DNA from: DATAAM01 sp036260075
Lineage (GTDB): Bacteria > Actinomycetota > Acidimicrobiia > Acidimicrobiales > JAHWLA01
Reading direction: 5' to 3'
NCBI GenBank assembly: GCA_036260075.1
Contig: DATAAM010000153.1
Coordinates: 1-10,672 of the forward strand
DNA length: 10,672 bases
Shown here in pieces: positions 1 to 6,044 of this stretch (position 1 is its first letter; each line of letters opens with the position of its first letter). Below the pieces are notes generated by a model. It made no database searches. It was given only the letters and a program-made list of their open reading frames with translations, and was not told the DNA's origin. The translations under genes were made by a program, and so were the position numbers.

Positions 1-449
1 GTGCCTCGGAACGTGACCTCCTCGCCGGTCCACAGGCGGCGGATCACGTCGACGTACTCCTCCAGCATCGACTGGCGCTCGCCGATCGTGGGCCACTTCT
101 CGCCCGTCACGTGCTCGTTGAGCCGCTCGCCCGTGCCCATGCCGAGCAGGAAGCGGCCCGGCATCATGGCGGCGACGGTGGCGGCGGCATGGGCCGTGAT
201 CGCCGGGTGGATGCGCACGAGGGAGGCGGTCACGCCCGTGCCCACCCGCAGCTGCTCGGTGCGCACGGCGATCGCCCCGAGCACGCTCCACACGAAGGGG
301 CTGTTGCCCTGCTTCGTCACCCACGGGTGGAAGTGGTCGGAGATCATGGCGTGGCGGAAGCCGAGCTCCTCGGCCCGCACCGCGTTGTGGACGAGCGCCT
401 TGGGGGAGTGCTCCTCACTGGACATCCAGTAGCCGAACTCGACGGTCAT
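1..449 (-). CDS. F420-dependent LLM-class oxidoreductase, TIGR03557-like (3' end outside window)
   Basis: The reverse complement from the ATG at 447-449 stays open for 149 codons to the window edge, so only the N-terminal half is present. It begins MTVEFGYWMSSEEHSPKALV and continues with ISDHFHPW (about residues 37-44), SPFVWSVLGAIA, LRVGTGVT, IHPA and PGRFLLGMGTGERLNEHV. These are hallmarks of the luciferase-like TIM-barrel family that uses cofactor F420, closest to the TIGR03557 group, which is related to F420-dependent glucose-6-phosphate dehydrogenase. Such enzymes transfer hydride between F420 and an organic substrate in the cytoplasm; the substrate here is unknown. The start is supported by a GGAGG/AAGGA-rich stretch just upstream. 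The gene lies downstream of the DUF2231 gene on the same strand, with a long palindrome between them. The family call is firm, the substrate is not. Confidence 0.9.
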   Translation of the reverse strand, partial: MTVEFGYWMSSEEHSPKALVHNAVRAEELGFRHAMISDHFHPWVTKQGNSPFVWSVLGAIAVRTEQLRVGTGVTASLVRIHPAITAHAAATVAAMMPGRFLLGMGTGERLNEHVTGEKWPTIGERQSMLEEYVDVIRRLWTGEEVTFRG

Positions 450-474
450 GCCCGCCGTCCTTCCCGCCTCCTCC

Positions 475-523
475 GTTTTGGGCACGCTTTCCCGCCGTAT
501 TCACGGAAAAACGTGCCCAAAAC
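475..523. repeat. nested palindrome between two minus-strand genes
   Basis: Perfect 12-bp arms GTTTTGGGCACG (475-486) and CGTGCCCAAAAC (512-523) flank 25 bases that contain a second small palindrome, CCGT-ATTC-ACGG (495-506). The element lies between the stop of the DUF2231 gene (535-537) and the start of the F420 oxidoreductase (449), about 25 bp from the latter's ATG. It could be a transcription terminator for the upstream operon, an operator or leader hairpin for the oxidoreductase, or a copy of a dispersed extragenic palindrome. No second copy is evident in this window. Confidence 0.7.
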
Positions 524-534
524 CGGGGTCGGGG

Positions 535-1113
535 CTACGCGGGCGGTGTCTCGCGGCCGTGGAGGACGTCGACGTCGGAGCGGTGCCAGGCCGGGTGGTC
601 GCCGGAGGTCTCCACGTTGAACCCGTACTCGTACACGAGGGCGCCGCCGTAGATCGACCCGTAGGCGACGAGCACGCCTGCCACGATCGAGAGCACGAGG
701 ACCGAGGTGGGCACCACCGGGTCCTCCCAGCTCGACAGCCGCAGCACGATGTCGGCGATCACCACCGCTGTCACGAACACCATCACGGCCATGTGCCAGT
801 TGGCCGTGCGCCACGCCTGGGTGCCCGGCTCGGTGGAGCGCCACCAATCCCAGAATCCGGTGAGGGCCGTGGGCAGGGCCACGACGGCGCCCGCCACGAG
901 CACGTGCGTGCCAGACACGAAGAAGTCCCGGGCGAGAGTGGAGTCGTCGCCTGCCACCGCCGAGACGATGTCGAACGCCATCACCAGGATGTACGCGGCC
1001 ACCGGGATGTCGGTGAGCGGCGGGTGGAACGGCTTGCCGGCGAACCCCCGCAGTCCCTTGAACTTCCGGCCCCGGACAGCGAGCGACGGGCGGATCGAGA
1101 AGAGCTTGGGCAT
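535..1113 (-). CDS. DUF2231 family membrane protein
   Basis: A 192-residue protein. An N-terminal cytoplasmic stretch is followed by the family signature GKPFHPPLTDIPVAAY (about residues 26-41) and about four membrane segments (roughly 37-55, 64-88, 106-126, 136-160). ALPTALTGFWDWW near residues 79-91 and GGALVYEYGFNV near 157-167 are also typical of DUF2231, a family of integral membrane proteins with no established reaction. The length matches the family. The ATG at 1113 is only 9 bp after the stop of the upstream gene (1123-1125) and has no convincing ribosome binding site, so translational coupling is likely. The stop is TAG at 535-537, just before a palindrome. Family assignment is good; function is unknown. 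Confidence 0.87.
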   Translation of the reverse strand: MPKLFSIRPSLAVRGRKFKGLRGFAGKPFHPPLTDIPVAAYILVMAFDIVSAVAGDDSTLARDFFVSGTHVLVAGAVVALPTALTGFWDWWRSTEPGTQAWRTANWHMAVMVFVTAVVIADIVLRLSSWEDPVVPTSVLVLSIVAGVLVAYGSIYGGALVYEYGFNVETSGDHPAWHRSDVDVLHGRETPPA

Positions 1114-1122
1114 GTGCCCGTT

Positions 1123-1749
1123 CTAGGTCGTGCGCAGCGCTTCTGCCAGGCCCTCCGGGTCGTCGACGGTCACGGTGAGCGCCGGATGGCGCAGCACGCC
1201 GAACGGCAGCGCCCCGGTGACCGGCTGCTTGAAGCGGATGCACACCCCGCGCCGCGTGCTCGTGCCGAACGTGAGGCCCTTGTCCGCCAGCGACAGGTGC
1301 GGCGGCCCCACCACCTTCGGGAACGAGTAGGGGCCGGTGACCTCGGCCGCCTCGACGTTGTCGAGCGGCGTGCGCACCGACCACGGGCCGAAGCGGGCGC
1401 GCAGCTCGTCGTCCGCCACCTCCACCTTCGCCGTGAGCGGCGTCACGCCGACGGCGAAGGAGAACGGGGCCATGCGGGGCTCGAACTCGAAGTCGAAGCT
1501 GCGCCGCGTCGGGCGGGGCGGCTGCTCGGGCGCGGCCTTCTTCTTGGGGGCGCGGGCCTTGGGGCGGGGTGGTGGGCCTTCGGGCTTGTCCTGCTCGTGC
1601 TCGGGGTGGTGCCCGGGGAGGTTGTCCTCCGGGACGGGGCCGGTGCGCCCCTTCTCGGTCGTGGGGCCGCCGGTGCGGGTCTTGGCGGCAGCGGGGTCGG
1701 CTTCGGAGCGCCGGCTGCGGGCCAGCTCCGGCTGTTGCGGCGTCGTCAT
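1123..1749 (-). CDS. conserved actinobacterial hypothetical protein with Pro/Lys-rich N-terminus
   Basis: A 208-residue protein. The reading frame stays open upstream to 2328, but that part is the antisense of the acetyltransferase gene. The ATG at 1747-1749 is chosen because GAAGGGTGAGG lies just upstream of it. Residues 1-80 are low-complexity and charged, rich in Pro, Lys, Glu and Ala, and probably disordered. Residues 83-208 form a compact domain with FSFAVGVTP, FGPWSVRTPL, GPPHLSLADKGLTFGT and TRRGVCIRF, resembling a conserved actinobacterial hypothetical family known to me only by its pattern. No catalytic motif, signal peptide or membrane segment is visible. It is the first gene of an apparent operon with the DUF2231 gene and is divergent from the GNAT gene across about 80 bp. 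Confidence 0.75.
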   Translation of the reverse strand: MTTPQQPELARSRRSEADPAAAKTRTGGPTTEKGRTGPVPEDNLPGHHPEHEQDKPEGPPPRPKARAPKKKAAPEQPPRPTRRSFDFEFEPRMAPFSFAVGVTPLTAKVEVADDELRARFGPWSVRTPLDNVEAAEVTGPYSFPKVVGPPHLSLADKGLTFGTSTRRGVCIRFKQPVTGALPFGVLRHPALTVTVDDPEGLAEALRTT

Positions 1750-1783
1750 GCCCTCACCCTTCCCGCCGGGGTGACGGCAATCA

Positions 1784-1800
1784 CATGCCCGGCGGGCATG
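1784..1800. promoter_or_regulatory. palindrome in divergent intergenic region, candidate operator
   Basis: CATGCCC-GGC-GGGCATG is a perfect 7-bp dyad with a 3-bp centre. It lies between the start of the minus-strand hypothetical gene (1749) and the start of the GNAT gene (1831). Its position and symmetry suit a binding site for a dimeric regulator, but no regulator gene is adjacent and no clear -10/-35 pair surrounds it. Confidence 0.4.
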
Positions 1801-1830
1801 GGCGGCCGGCGGGTCGGGGTTGGACCGTGC

Positions 1831-2313
1831 ATGGAACGACCGGTGATCCGCCCGATCCGTCCGGAGGACGCTGCTGCCCTCGCCCGGCTCTTCGAGCGCC
1901 TGTCGCCCGAGACGGTCTACCGCCGGTTCCACCAGCCCATGCGCCGCCCCCGGCCCGCCATGCTCGCCTACTTCGCCAACGTGGACCACCGGCGGCGGGA
2001 CGCGCTGGTGGCCGAGGTCGACGGCGAGATCGTGGCGGTCGCGAGCTACGACGTGCCGTCCAACGGCGACGGGCACGAGGCCGAGATCGCCGTGCTGGTG
2101 GAGGACGCCTGGCAGCGGCACGGCCTCGGCCGCCGACTCGTCCGCAGGCTGGCGAAGGCCGCCGCCGAGCGGGGCGTCGACTCGTTCACCGCCTACATGC
2201 TGGGGGACAACCCCGGGGCGGTGCGGCTGCTGCGCTCGCTGGCCCCCAAGGCGCCCGTGCGCCCCGACCACGGGGAGCTCGTCGCCCACATCCCCCTCCG
2301 CCTGGCCGGGTAG
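1831..2313 (+). CDS. GNAT family N-acetyltransferase
   Basis: A 160-residue protein and a complete single GNAT domain. It begins MERPVIRPIRPEDAAALARL and carries LSPETVYRRF (residues 25-34), the strand DALVAEVDGEIVAVASY (57-73), and the acetyl-CoA pyrophosphate-binding loop QRHGLG (95-100, fitting Q/R-x-x-G-x-G/A) with its following helix. The motif-B-like Asn is at 127 in LGDNPGAVRLL. It transfers an acetyl group from acetyl-CoA to an amine. The LSPE...RF and FANVDHRRRDALVAE pattern resembles stand-alone actinobacterial versions of the GNAT domain found in Pat-type protein lysine acetyltransferases, so a protein substrate is possible but unproven. ATG 1831 is chosen as the domain boundary; an in-frame ATG at 1798 would add 11 unlikely residues. 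The ribosome binding site is weak. A strong hairpin follows at 2353-2391. Confidence 0.88.
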   Translation: MERPVIRPIRPEDAAALARLFERLSPETVYRRFHQPMRRPRPAMLAYFANVDHRRRDALVAEVDGEIVAVASYDVPSNGDGHEAEIAVLVEDAWQRHGLGRRLVRRLAKAAAERGVDSFTAYMLGDNPGAVRLLRSLAPKAPVRPDHGELVAHIPLRLAG

Positions 2314-2352
2314 GCCGAACCGACGCAAGGGAGGGTGCGCCCGATCGGTTCG

Positions 2353-2391
2353 GGAGGCGGAAGGGTCCGCTCAGCGGACCGTTCCGCCTCC
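2353..2391. terminator. strong hairpin between convergent genes
   Basis: Arms of 18 bp (2353-2370 and 2374-2391) pair at 17 of 18 positions around a 3-base TCA loop. The hairpin lies between the stops of the plus-strand GNAT gene and the minus-strand carotenoid oxygenase gene, the usual place for a bidirectional terminator. There is no T-tract on either side. A second 9-bp inverted repeat (CCGAACCGA at 2315-2323, TCGGTTCGG at 2345-2353) abuts it. Confidence 0.7.
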
Positions 2392-2396
2392 AGGGC

Positions 2397-3689
2397 CTAG
2401 GCCTCCGCCATCCAGCAGCCGTGGAAGCCGTAGGGGATGCGGCGCGGCACGTGCACGGTGGCCACGGGCGGGCCGGGCACGTCCTGGGCGTCGAGCACCG
2501 CGAGGCTGGTGCGGTTGCTCGCGTCGTCGTGCACCAGCCCGAGCAGCCAGCCGCCGTCCTCCTCGTCCGCCCGGTCGGGATCGCCCACGAACAGGAACTC
2601 GCCGGGATGGCGCCCCGGACCGAAGTCGTGCACGTCACGGGCGCCGGTGCGGAAGTCGTGCTTGTACACACGAGTGTCCTCGTACGGCAGGTCGCGGCCC
2701 ACACCGATGGTGTAGCCGTACCGGTGCGGTGAGCCCAGGCGCGAGTCGTCGACCCGGCAGAACTCCTGTGGCGCGTCGTCGACGACCTCCTGGCGCACCT
2801 TCCCCGACGACGGCTCGATCGTCCACCGTTCGAGGCGCGGCCCCCGCCGGTCGAACACCCGGTCGCGGTCGTACACGCTGTCCTGCATGGGGACGTCGAC
2901 CACGATCGTGCCGTCGTCGTCCTCGTAGGCGTTCATCGGGTGGAAGCAGTAGCCCAGCTCGGTGTCGTACCAGCGGATGTCGCCCCCCGCCCGAGGCAGC
3001 ACGCCGACCCGCGCGCCGTTGTCGGGCCGCCAGGAGAAGGGGAAGCCCGTCGTCGCCATCGCCTCGAGGTCGAACACCGCGGGCTGGTCGAAGAACAGCA
3101 CGTGGTCGCGAGTGAGGGCGAAGTCGTGCATCGAGACGGGCGCGGGCAGCTCGATGGGCGTGCTGGTGGCCAACCGGCCGTCGGCGTCGATCACGTGGTA
3201 GAGGAGGTAGGGCTGGTCGAACCAGTAGGCGAACCCGTGCAGCTCGCCGGTCTCGGGATCGACCTTGGGGTGGGCGGTGAGGCCGTGCGGCAGCGGGGCG
3301 CCCACGTCCCAGCGCCCCAACGTCTCCAGGTCGGGAGCCAACACGTACGGGTAGCAGCCCTCGGTCAACGAGAGCAGTCGTCCGCGGAACGGCACCACGT
3401 TGGTGTTGGAGAGGTCGTACAACGGCTGCGCAGGGCCGTCCACCGCCGAGCCGGTGCGCACCCATCGGTTGCGGTACGACACCGCCCGCCCACCCTGCAG
3501 GTGGATGCCGTGCACCATGCCGTCGCCTGTGAACCAGTGGTACGGCTGCGGCGCCTCGCCGACGGGGTTGGGGCCGGTGCGGACGTACCGCCCGTCGAGA
3601 GCCTCGGGAAGCCGGCCCTCGACCTCCAGGTCCTCGACCGTGGCCTCGTCGGGGACCGGTGCGTAGTTGCCCGAGAGGTATGCGCTCAT
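2397..3689 (-). CDS. carotenoid oxygenase (RPE65/lignostilbene-dioxygenase family)
   Basis: A 430-residue protein, slightly shorter than most family members but with all core parts. The four histidines that hold the catalytic ferrous iron in this seven-bladed propeller family are recognisable: His140 in LTAHPKVDPETGEL, His188 in SMHDFALTRDHVLFFD, His250 in CFHPMNAYED and His423 in YGFHGCWM. The family N-terminus is visible as GRYVRTGPNPVG and HWFTGDGMVHGI. Such enzymes cleave carbon-carbon double bonds of carotenoids, apocarotenoids or stilbenes with O2; the substrate cannot be read from sequence. No signal peptide is seen. The gene is divergent from a TetR gene across 43 bp with a promoter (TTGACA-17 nt-CAGGAT) placed so that the transcript would start near the ATG, so it is probably leaderless and under TetR control. 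Confidence 0.93.
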   Translation of the reverse strand: MSAYLSGNYAPVPDEATVEDLEVEGRLPEALDGRYVRTGPNPVGEAPQPYHWFTGDGMVHGIHLQGGRAVSYRNRWVRTGSAVDGPAQPLYDLSNTNVVPFRGRLLSLTEGCYPYVLAPDLETLGRWDVGAPLPHGLTAHPKVDPETGELHGFAYWFDQPYLLYHVIDADGRLATSTPIELPAPVSMHDFALTRDHVLFFDQPAVFDLEAMATTGFPFSWRPDNGARVGVLPRAGGDIRWYDTELGYCFHPMNAYEDDDGTIVVDVPMQDSVYDRDRVFDRRGPRLERWTIEPSSGKVRQEVVDDAPQEFCRVDDSRLGSPHRYGYTIGVGRDLPYEDTRVYKHDFRTGARDVHDFGPGRHPGEFLFVGDPDRADEEDGGWLLGLVHDDASNRTSLAVLDAQDVPGPPVATVHVPRRIPYGFHGCWMAEA

Positions 3690-3696
3690 GTCGACG

Positions 3697-3725
3697 ATCC
3701 TGCACCCGGCCCTCTATCTTGTCAA
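3697..3725 (-). promoter_or_regulatory. promoter of the carotenoid oxygenase gene (leaderless)
   Basis: On the minus strand a perfect -35 TTGACA (3720-3725) is followed, after exactly 17 nt, by CAGGAT (3697-3702), which fits the actinobacterial -10 pattern nAnnnT. Only 7 bases separate this -10 from the ATG at 3689, so transcription should begin at or next to the start codon. On the plus strand TCGACG (3691-3696) and TATCTT (3715-3720), 18 nt apart, could serve the TetR gene. Confidence 0.55.
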
Positions 3726-3734
3726 TGTAAAGAT
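3716..3734. promoter_or_regulatory. dyad operator, candidate TetR binding site
   Basis: The 19-bp sequence fits ATCTT-nn-CA-n-TG-nn-AAGAT, an imperfect palindrome with 5-bp outer and 2-bp inner matching arms. It covers the -35 of the oxygenase promoter, the likely -10 of the TetR gene and the TetR start codon. Bound regulator would therefore block both genes. Autoregulation by the adjacent TetR protein is inferred from layout, not shown. Confidence 0.5.
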
Positions 3735-4320
3735 GGTCACTCGCCCCTACCACCACGGCAACCTCCCCGAAGAGCTGTTGGCCGCCGCCGTGGCGGCCGT
3801 CGAGGAGGTCGGTCCCGCCGCCGTCAGCCTCCGCGAGCTGGCCCGGCGCGTGGGCGTGACGCATGCGGCGCCCGCCCACCACTTCGGCGACAAGACCGGC
3901 CTGCTCACGGCGCTGGCGGCCGAGGGCTCCCGCCTGCTGGCCGAGGAGCTGCGAGCAGCGTGGGAGCGCACGGGGAGCTTCCTCGAGGTGGGGCTGGCCT
4001 ACGTGCGGTTCGCCACACGGCACCGGGGCCACTTCGAAGTGATGTTCCGCCCCGACCTGTACCGCACGGACGACCCCGAGGTGGTGGCGGCGCAGGCGGA
4101 GATGACGGCGCTCTTGGTGGAGTCGGCGTCGGAGGTGAGCGATGCCACCGGCGGCGACGAAGCGGGCGCCCTGGTGGCAGGCTGGGCGCTCATGCACGGC
4201 TTGGCGACGTTGTGGCTCAACGGCAACCTGCCACGCGAGCTCGGGCGCGATCCGGTCGAGCTGGCCAGGCGCATCGGCGCGTACCTCTTCCAGGCCTCGG
4301 AGGCGGCGCGCCGTGGATGA
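3733..4320 (+). CDS. TetR family transcriptional regulator with WHG-type C-terminal domain
   Basis: A 195-residue protein. The frame is open upstream to 3667, but that part would run through the divergent promoter, so ATG 3733 (MVTRPYHHGNLPEELL) is preferred. The N-terminal DNA-binding domain has PYHHGNL (5-11) and the helix-turn-helix SLRELARRVGVTHAAPAHHF (32-51), then the usual D/K-x-x-LL helix (GDKTGLLTAL). The C-terminal ligand and dimer domain contains GWALMHGLATLWLNG (150-164), the WHG signature of the TetR_C_33 group. The ligand is unknown; an apocarotenoid or other substrate of the neighbouring oxygenase is a reasonable guess. The 3' end overlaps the TIGR03084 gene by 8 bp, so the two are co-transcribed. 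A dyad operator covers its own start. Confidence 0.9.
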   Translation: MVTRPYHHGNLPEELLAAAVAAVEEVGPAAVSLRELARRVGVTHAAPAHHFGDKTGLLTALAAEGSRLLAEELRAAWERTGSFLEVGLAYVRFATRHRGHFEVMFRPDLYRTDDPEVVAAQAEMTALLVESASEVSDATGGDEAGALVAGWALMHGLATLWLNGNLPRELGRDPVELARRIGAYLFQASEAARRG

Positions 4321-5065
4321 GGTCGTCGCCGCCCTGCGGGAGCAGCAGGAGGAGCTGGGCTCGCTGCTCGACGGGTTGGACGACGACGGCTGGGCCGCGC
4401 CCTCGCGGTGCGCGGGGTGGACGGTCTGCGATGTCGTCCTCCACCTGGGACAGACCAACGAGATGGCGATCGCCAGCGTGCACGGCCGCTTCGAAGAGAC
4501 CGCGGCGAGGCTGGCGCAAGGCCTGCCCCCGGCGGCGAACGTCGACGAGGGCGTGGACGCGCTCGTCGCCCGCGAGCGCGGCCTGCCGCCTGCCGCCGTG
4601 CACGAGCGGTACCGCCGAAGCTCCGCCGAGCTGTGCGAGGCGCTGCGCTCGTGCGACCCGGGGGCCCGCGTCACGTGGGTCGCGGGCGAGCTGGCGGCCC
4701 AGACGCTGGCGACCACCCGCCTGGCCGAGACCTGGATCCACACCGGCGACGTGTTCCACGCCTTCGGCCGCACCCCCGAGGCCGGCGACCGGCTGTGGCA
4801 CATCGCCCGCCTGGCCTGGCGCTCGCTGCCCTACGCCTTCGCCCGCGACGGGCGCACGATGACGGGGCCGGTCGCGTTCCGCCTCGTCGGCCCCGGCGGC
4901 GACGCATGGGACTTCGACGACGACGACGCACCGACGCGTATCACCGGCGATGCGCTGGACCTGTGCATGGTCGCCTCCCGTCGCACCTCGCCCGACGAGA
5001 CCGGGTTGCGCGGCGAAGGCCCCGACGCCGCCGCCGTGCTCGAGCTCGTGCGGACCTGGGCCTAG
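4313..5065 (+). CDS. TIGR03084-like maleylpyruvate-isomerase-type metal-binding protein
   Basis: A 250-residue protein starting at GTG 4313, with GGAGG at 4299-4303 nine bases upstream and an 8-bp overlap with the TetR gene. The N-terminal four-helix DinB/MDMPI-like domain shows DGWAAPSRCAGWTVCDVVLHLGQ-type residues, with candidate metal ligands His44, Glu139 and His143 (LAETWIHTGDV). The E-x3-H spacing matches that of mycothiol-dependent maleylpyruvate isomerase. The C-terminal part (about 160-250) includes the TIGR03084 hallmark TRITGDALDLCMVASRR. Proteins of this actinobacterial group are thought to be thiol-dependent enzymes, but the reaction is not established. Placement in an operon with the TetR regulator beside a carotenoid oxygenase suggests a role in the same catabolic or detoxifying response. 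The stop TAG shares its bases with the convergent msrB stop. Confidence 0.85.
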   Translation: MDEVVAALREQQEELGSLLDGLDDDGWAAPSRCAGWTVCDVVLHLGQTNEMAIASVHGRFEETAARLAQGLPPAANVDEGVDALVARERGLPPAAVHERYRRSSAELCEALRSCDPGARVTWVAGELAAQTLATTRLAETWIHTGDVFHAFGRTPEAGDRLWHIARLAWRSLPYAFARDGRTMTGPVAFRLVGPGGDAWDFDDDDAPTRITGDALDLCMVASRRTSPDETGLRGEGPDAAAVLELVRTWA

Positions 5066-5484
5066 CCCGTGGCGTTGCGGTCGAGGTCGAGGGCGCACGA
5101 GTTGATGCAGTAGCGCATGCCCGTCGGCGCCGGGCCGTCGGGGAAGACGTGCCCGAGGTGCGACCCGCACCGCTTGCAGCGCACCTCGGTGCGCACCATG
5201 CCGTGGCTGGTGTCGGGCACGAGCTCGACTGCCTCGGCGACGGCCGGCTCGGTGAAGCTGGGCCAGCCGGTGCCCGACTCGAACTTGGTGTCGGACGAGA
5301 ACAGCGCCGCACCGCACGCCGCGCACCGGTACATGCCGTCGTCGTGGCAATCGACGTACGTGCCCGTGAAGGGACGCTCGGTGCCCGCTTGTCGCAGCAC
5401 GTGGAACTGCTCGGGCGTCAGTCGCGCCCGCCACTCGTCCTCGGTGCTGGGGATGTCGGTCGCGTCGCCGGCCACGGAGGCCAT
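5062..5484 (-). CDS. msrB: peptide-methionine (R)-S-oxide reductase
   Basis: A 140-residue cytoplasmic enzyme that reduces methionine-R-sulfoxide in oxidised proteins, using electrons from thioredoxin. The structural zinc cysteines are Cys54 and Cys57 (CAAC) and Cys103 and Cys106 (CKRC). The catalytic Cys126 is in RYCINSCALDL, and the conserved SGTGWPSF (70-77), HGMVRTEV and SHLGHVFPDGP blocks are all present. In SGTGWPSF a Thr occupies the place where many relatives have the resolving Cys (SGCGWPSF), while an extra Cys130 lies four residues after the catalytic one. The ATG at 5482-5484 has GAGG directly before it. The gene begins 14 bp after a small membrane-protein ORF on the same strand and probably shares its transcript. 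The end overlaps the TIGR03084 stop by the four bases CTAG. Confidence 0.95.
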   Translation of the reverse strand: MASVAGDATDIPSTEDEWRARLTPEQFHVLRQAGTERPFTGTYVDCHDDGMYRCAACGAALFSSDTKFESGTGWPSFTEPAVAEAVELVPDTSHGMVRTEVRCKRCGSHLGHVFPDGPAPTGMRYCINSCALDLDRNATG

Positions 5485-5498
5485 CCTCGCGCGCCGAG

Positions 5499-5801
5499 CT
5501 ACGCCGGTTGGCGCAGCACGTCGAGCGCGCTGCGGCGGAACCCGCTCATGAGGATGTAGGCCGGAGCGCCGGCCGGGGTGGGCGCCTGCACGCCAGTGCC
5601 GGCATCGGTGCCGCTCCCGGTCTCGGTCCTGGTCGTGCTGTCACCTGTGGCGGGCGCCTCCTGCTCCGCGGCCGGTCGCTCCGTGCGGCGCTCGCCGCCC
5701 TTGTCGTCGCCGCCCTTGTGCTCCTTGGCGGAGACGTCACCGACGGGCAGCCCGACGAGCACGACCGCCGCGAACAGCACTTCCCGCCTTGGCCAGGCCA
5801 C
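5499..5801 (-). CDS. small membrane or secreted protein, hypothetical; 5' part probably in another frame
   Basis: This open frame of 100 codons starts at a GTG (5799-5801). It has a hydrophobic segment LFAAVVLVGLPVGDVSA (residues 9-25), then a hydrophilic Gly/Glu/Thr-rich stretch (about 26-75), and ends with AYILMSGFRRSALDVLRQPA. Codon third positions are strongly G/C, consistent with coding. There is no good ribosome binding site at the GTG. A much better start (GGAGG, 6 nt, ATG 5926) lies upstream in a different frame whose first 40 or so codons also look coding, so the real product may be a fusion of both parts. The gene lies 14 bp upstream of msrB. I do not recognise the family. Confidence 0.5.
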   Translation of the reverse strand: MAWPRREVLFAAVVLVGLPVGDVSAKEHKGGDDKGGERRTERPAAEQEAPATGDSTTRTETGSGTDAGTGVQAPTPAGAPAYILMSGFRRSALDVLRQPA

Positions 5802-5937
5802 GGCTGACGATGTACGCGGCGCTCGGCGTCTCGCCGCCTGTCGTCGCGAGCGGTCGCGACGTTGTCACGAGCCGGGCCGCGAACCTCGCCGGTGCCCACC
5901 CGCGTCGTGGGGTCCTGCATGGTCATGTCGCACCTCC
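5802..5937 (-). other. strong ribosome binding site and first codons of the gene upstream of msrB, out of frame with its continuation
   Basis: GGAGG (5933-5937 on the minus strand) sits 6 bases before ATG 5924-5926, the best Shine-Dalgarno arrangement in this region. The frame reads MTMQDPTTRVGTGEV and then a charged Arg/Asp-rich stretch to about 5800 with high third-position GC. Beyond that it turns into Cys/Arg/Ser-rich nonsense until a stop near 5546. The plausible continuation, with a membrane segment, is in the frame that begins at 5801. Moving between them needs a -1 shift, as a single missing base would cause. Confidence 0.45.
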
Positions 5938-5977
5938 GCCGTCGTGTTCGCACCCCCTGTACCAAAACTCCATTCCG

Positions 5978-6006
5978 CTCAAGCCGAGGCGGGAGGGTGC
6001 CGAAAG
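5978..6006 (+). promoter_or_regulatory. FliA/WhiG-like promoter upstream of the secreted protease
   Basis: CTCAA (5978-5982) and GCCGAAAG (5999-6006) are 16 nt apart. This fits the sigma-28 type pattern of actinobacteria (about CTCAA, 15-16 nt, GCCGATAA or GCCGAAA). A start about 7 bases further on, near 6012, would leave a short leader holding AAGGAG at 6033-6038. The motif match is by eye. Confidence 0.45.
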
Positions 6007-6044
6007 GACTAGTCCGAACGAACTACGCCCCCAAGGAGCAACGT

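Noticed and set aside
446..1384. Long Arg/Gly/His-rich open frame on the minus strand
   Set aside because: It overlaps the DUF2231 gene in another frame, has no family features and has the composition expected of an out-of-frame reading of high-GC DNA.
448..1830. Upstream extension of the GNAT frame on the plus strand
   Set aside because: It is antisense to two real genes, rich in Arg/His/Gly, and the GNAT domain begins at the ATG 1831.
2635..4803. 722-codon open frame on the minus strand
   Set aside because: It covers the carotenoid oxygenase, TetR and TIGR03084 genes out of frame or antisense; these genes have clear family motifs and this frame has none.
2940..4862. 640-codon open frame on the plus strand
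   Set aside because: Antisense to the carotenoid oxygenase, then out of frame with the TetR and TIGR03084 genes, with low-complexity Arg/Pro composition.
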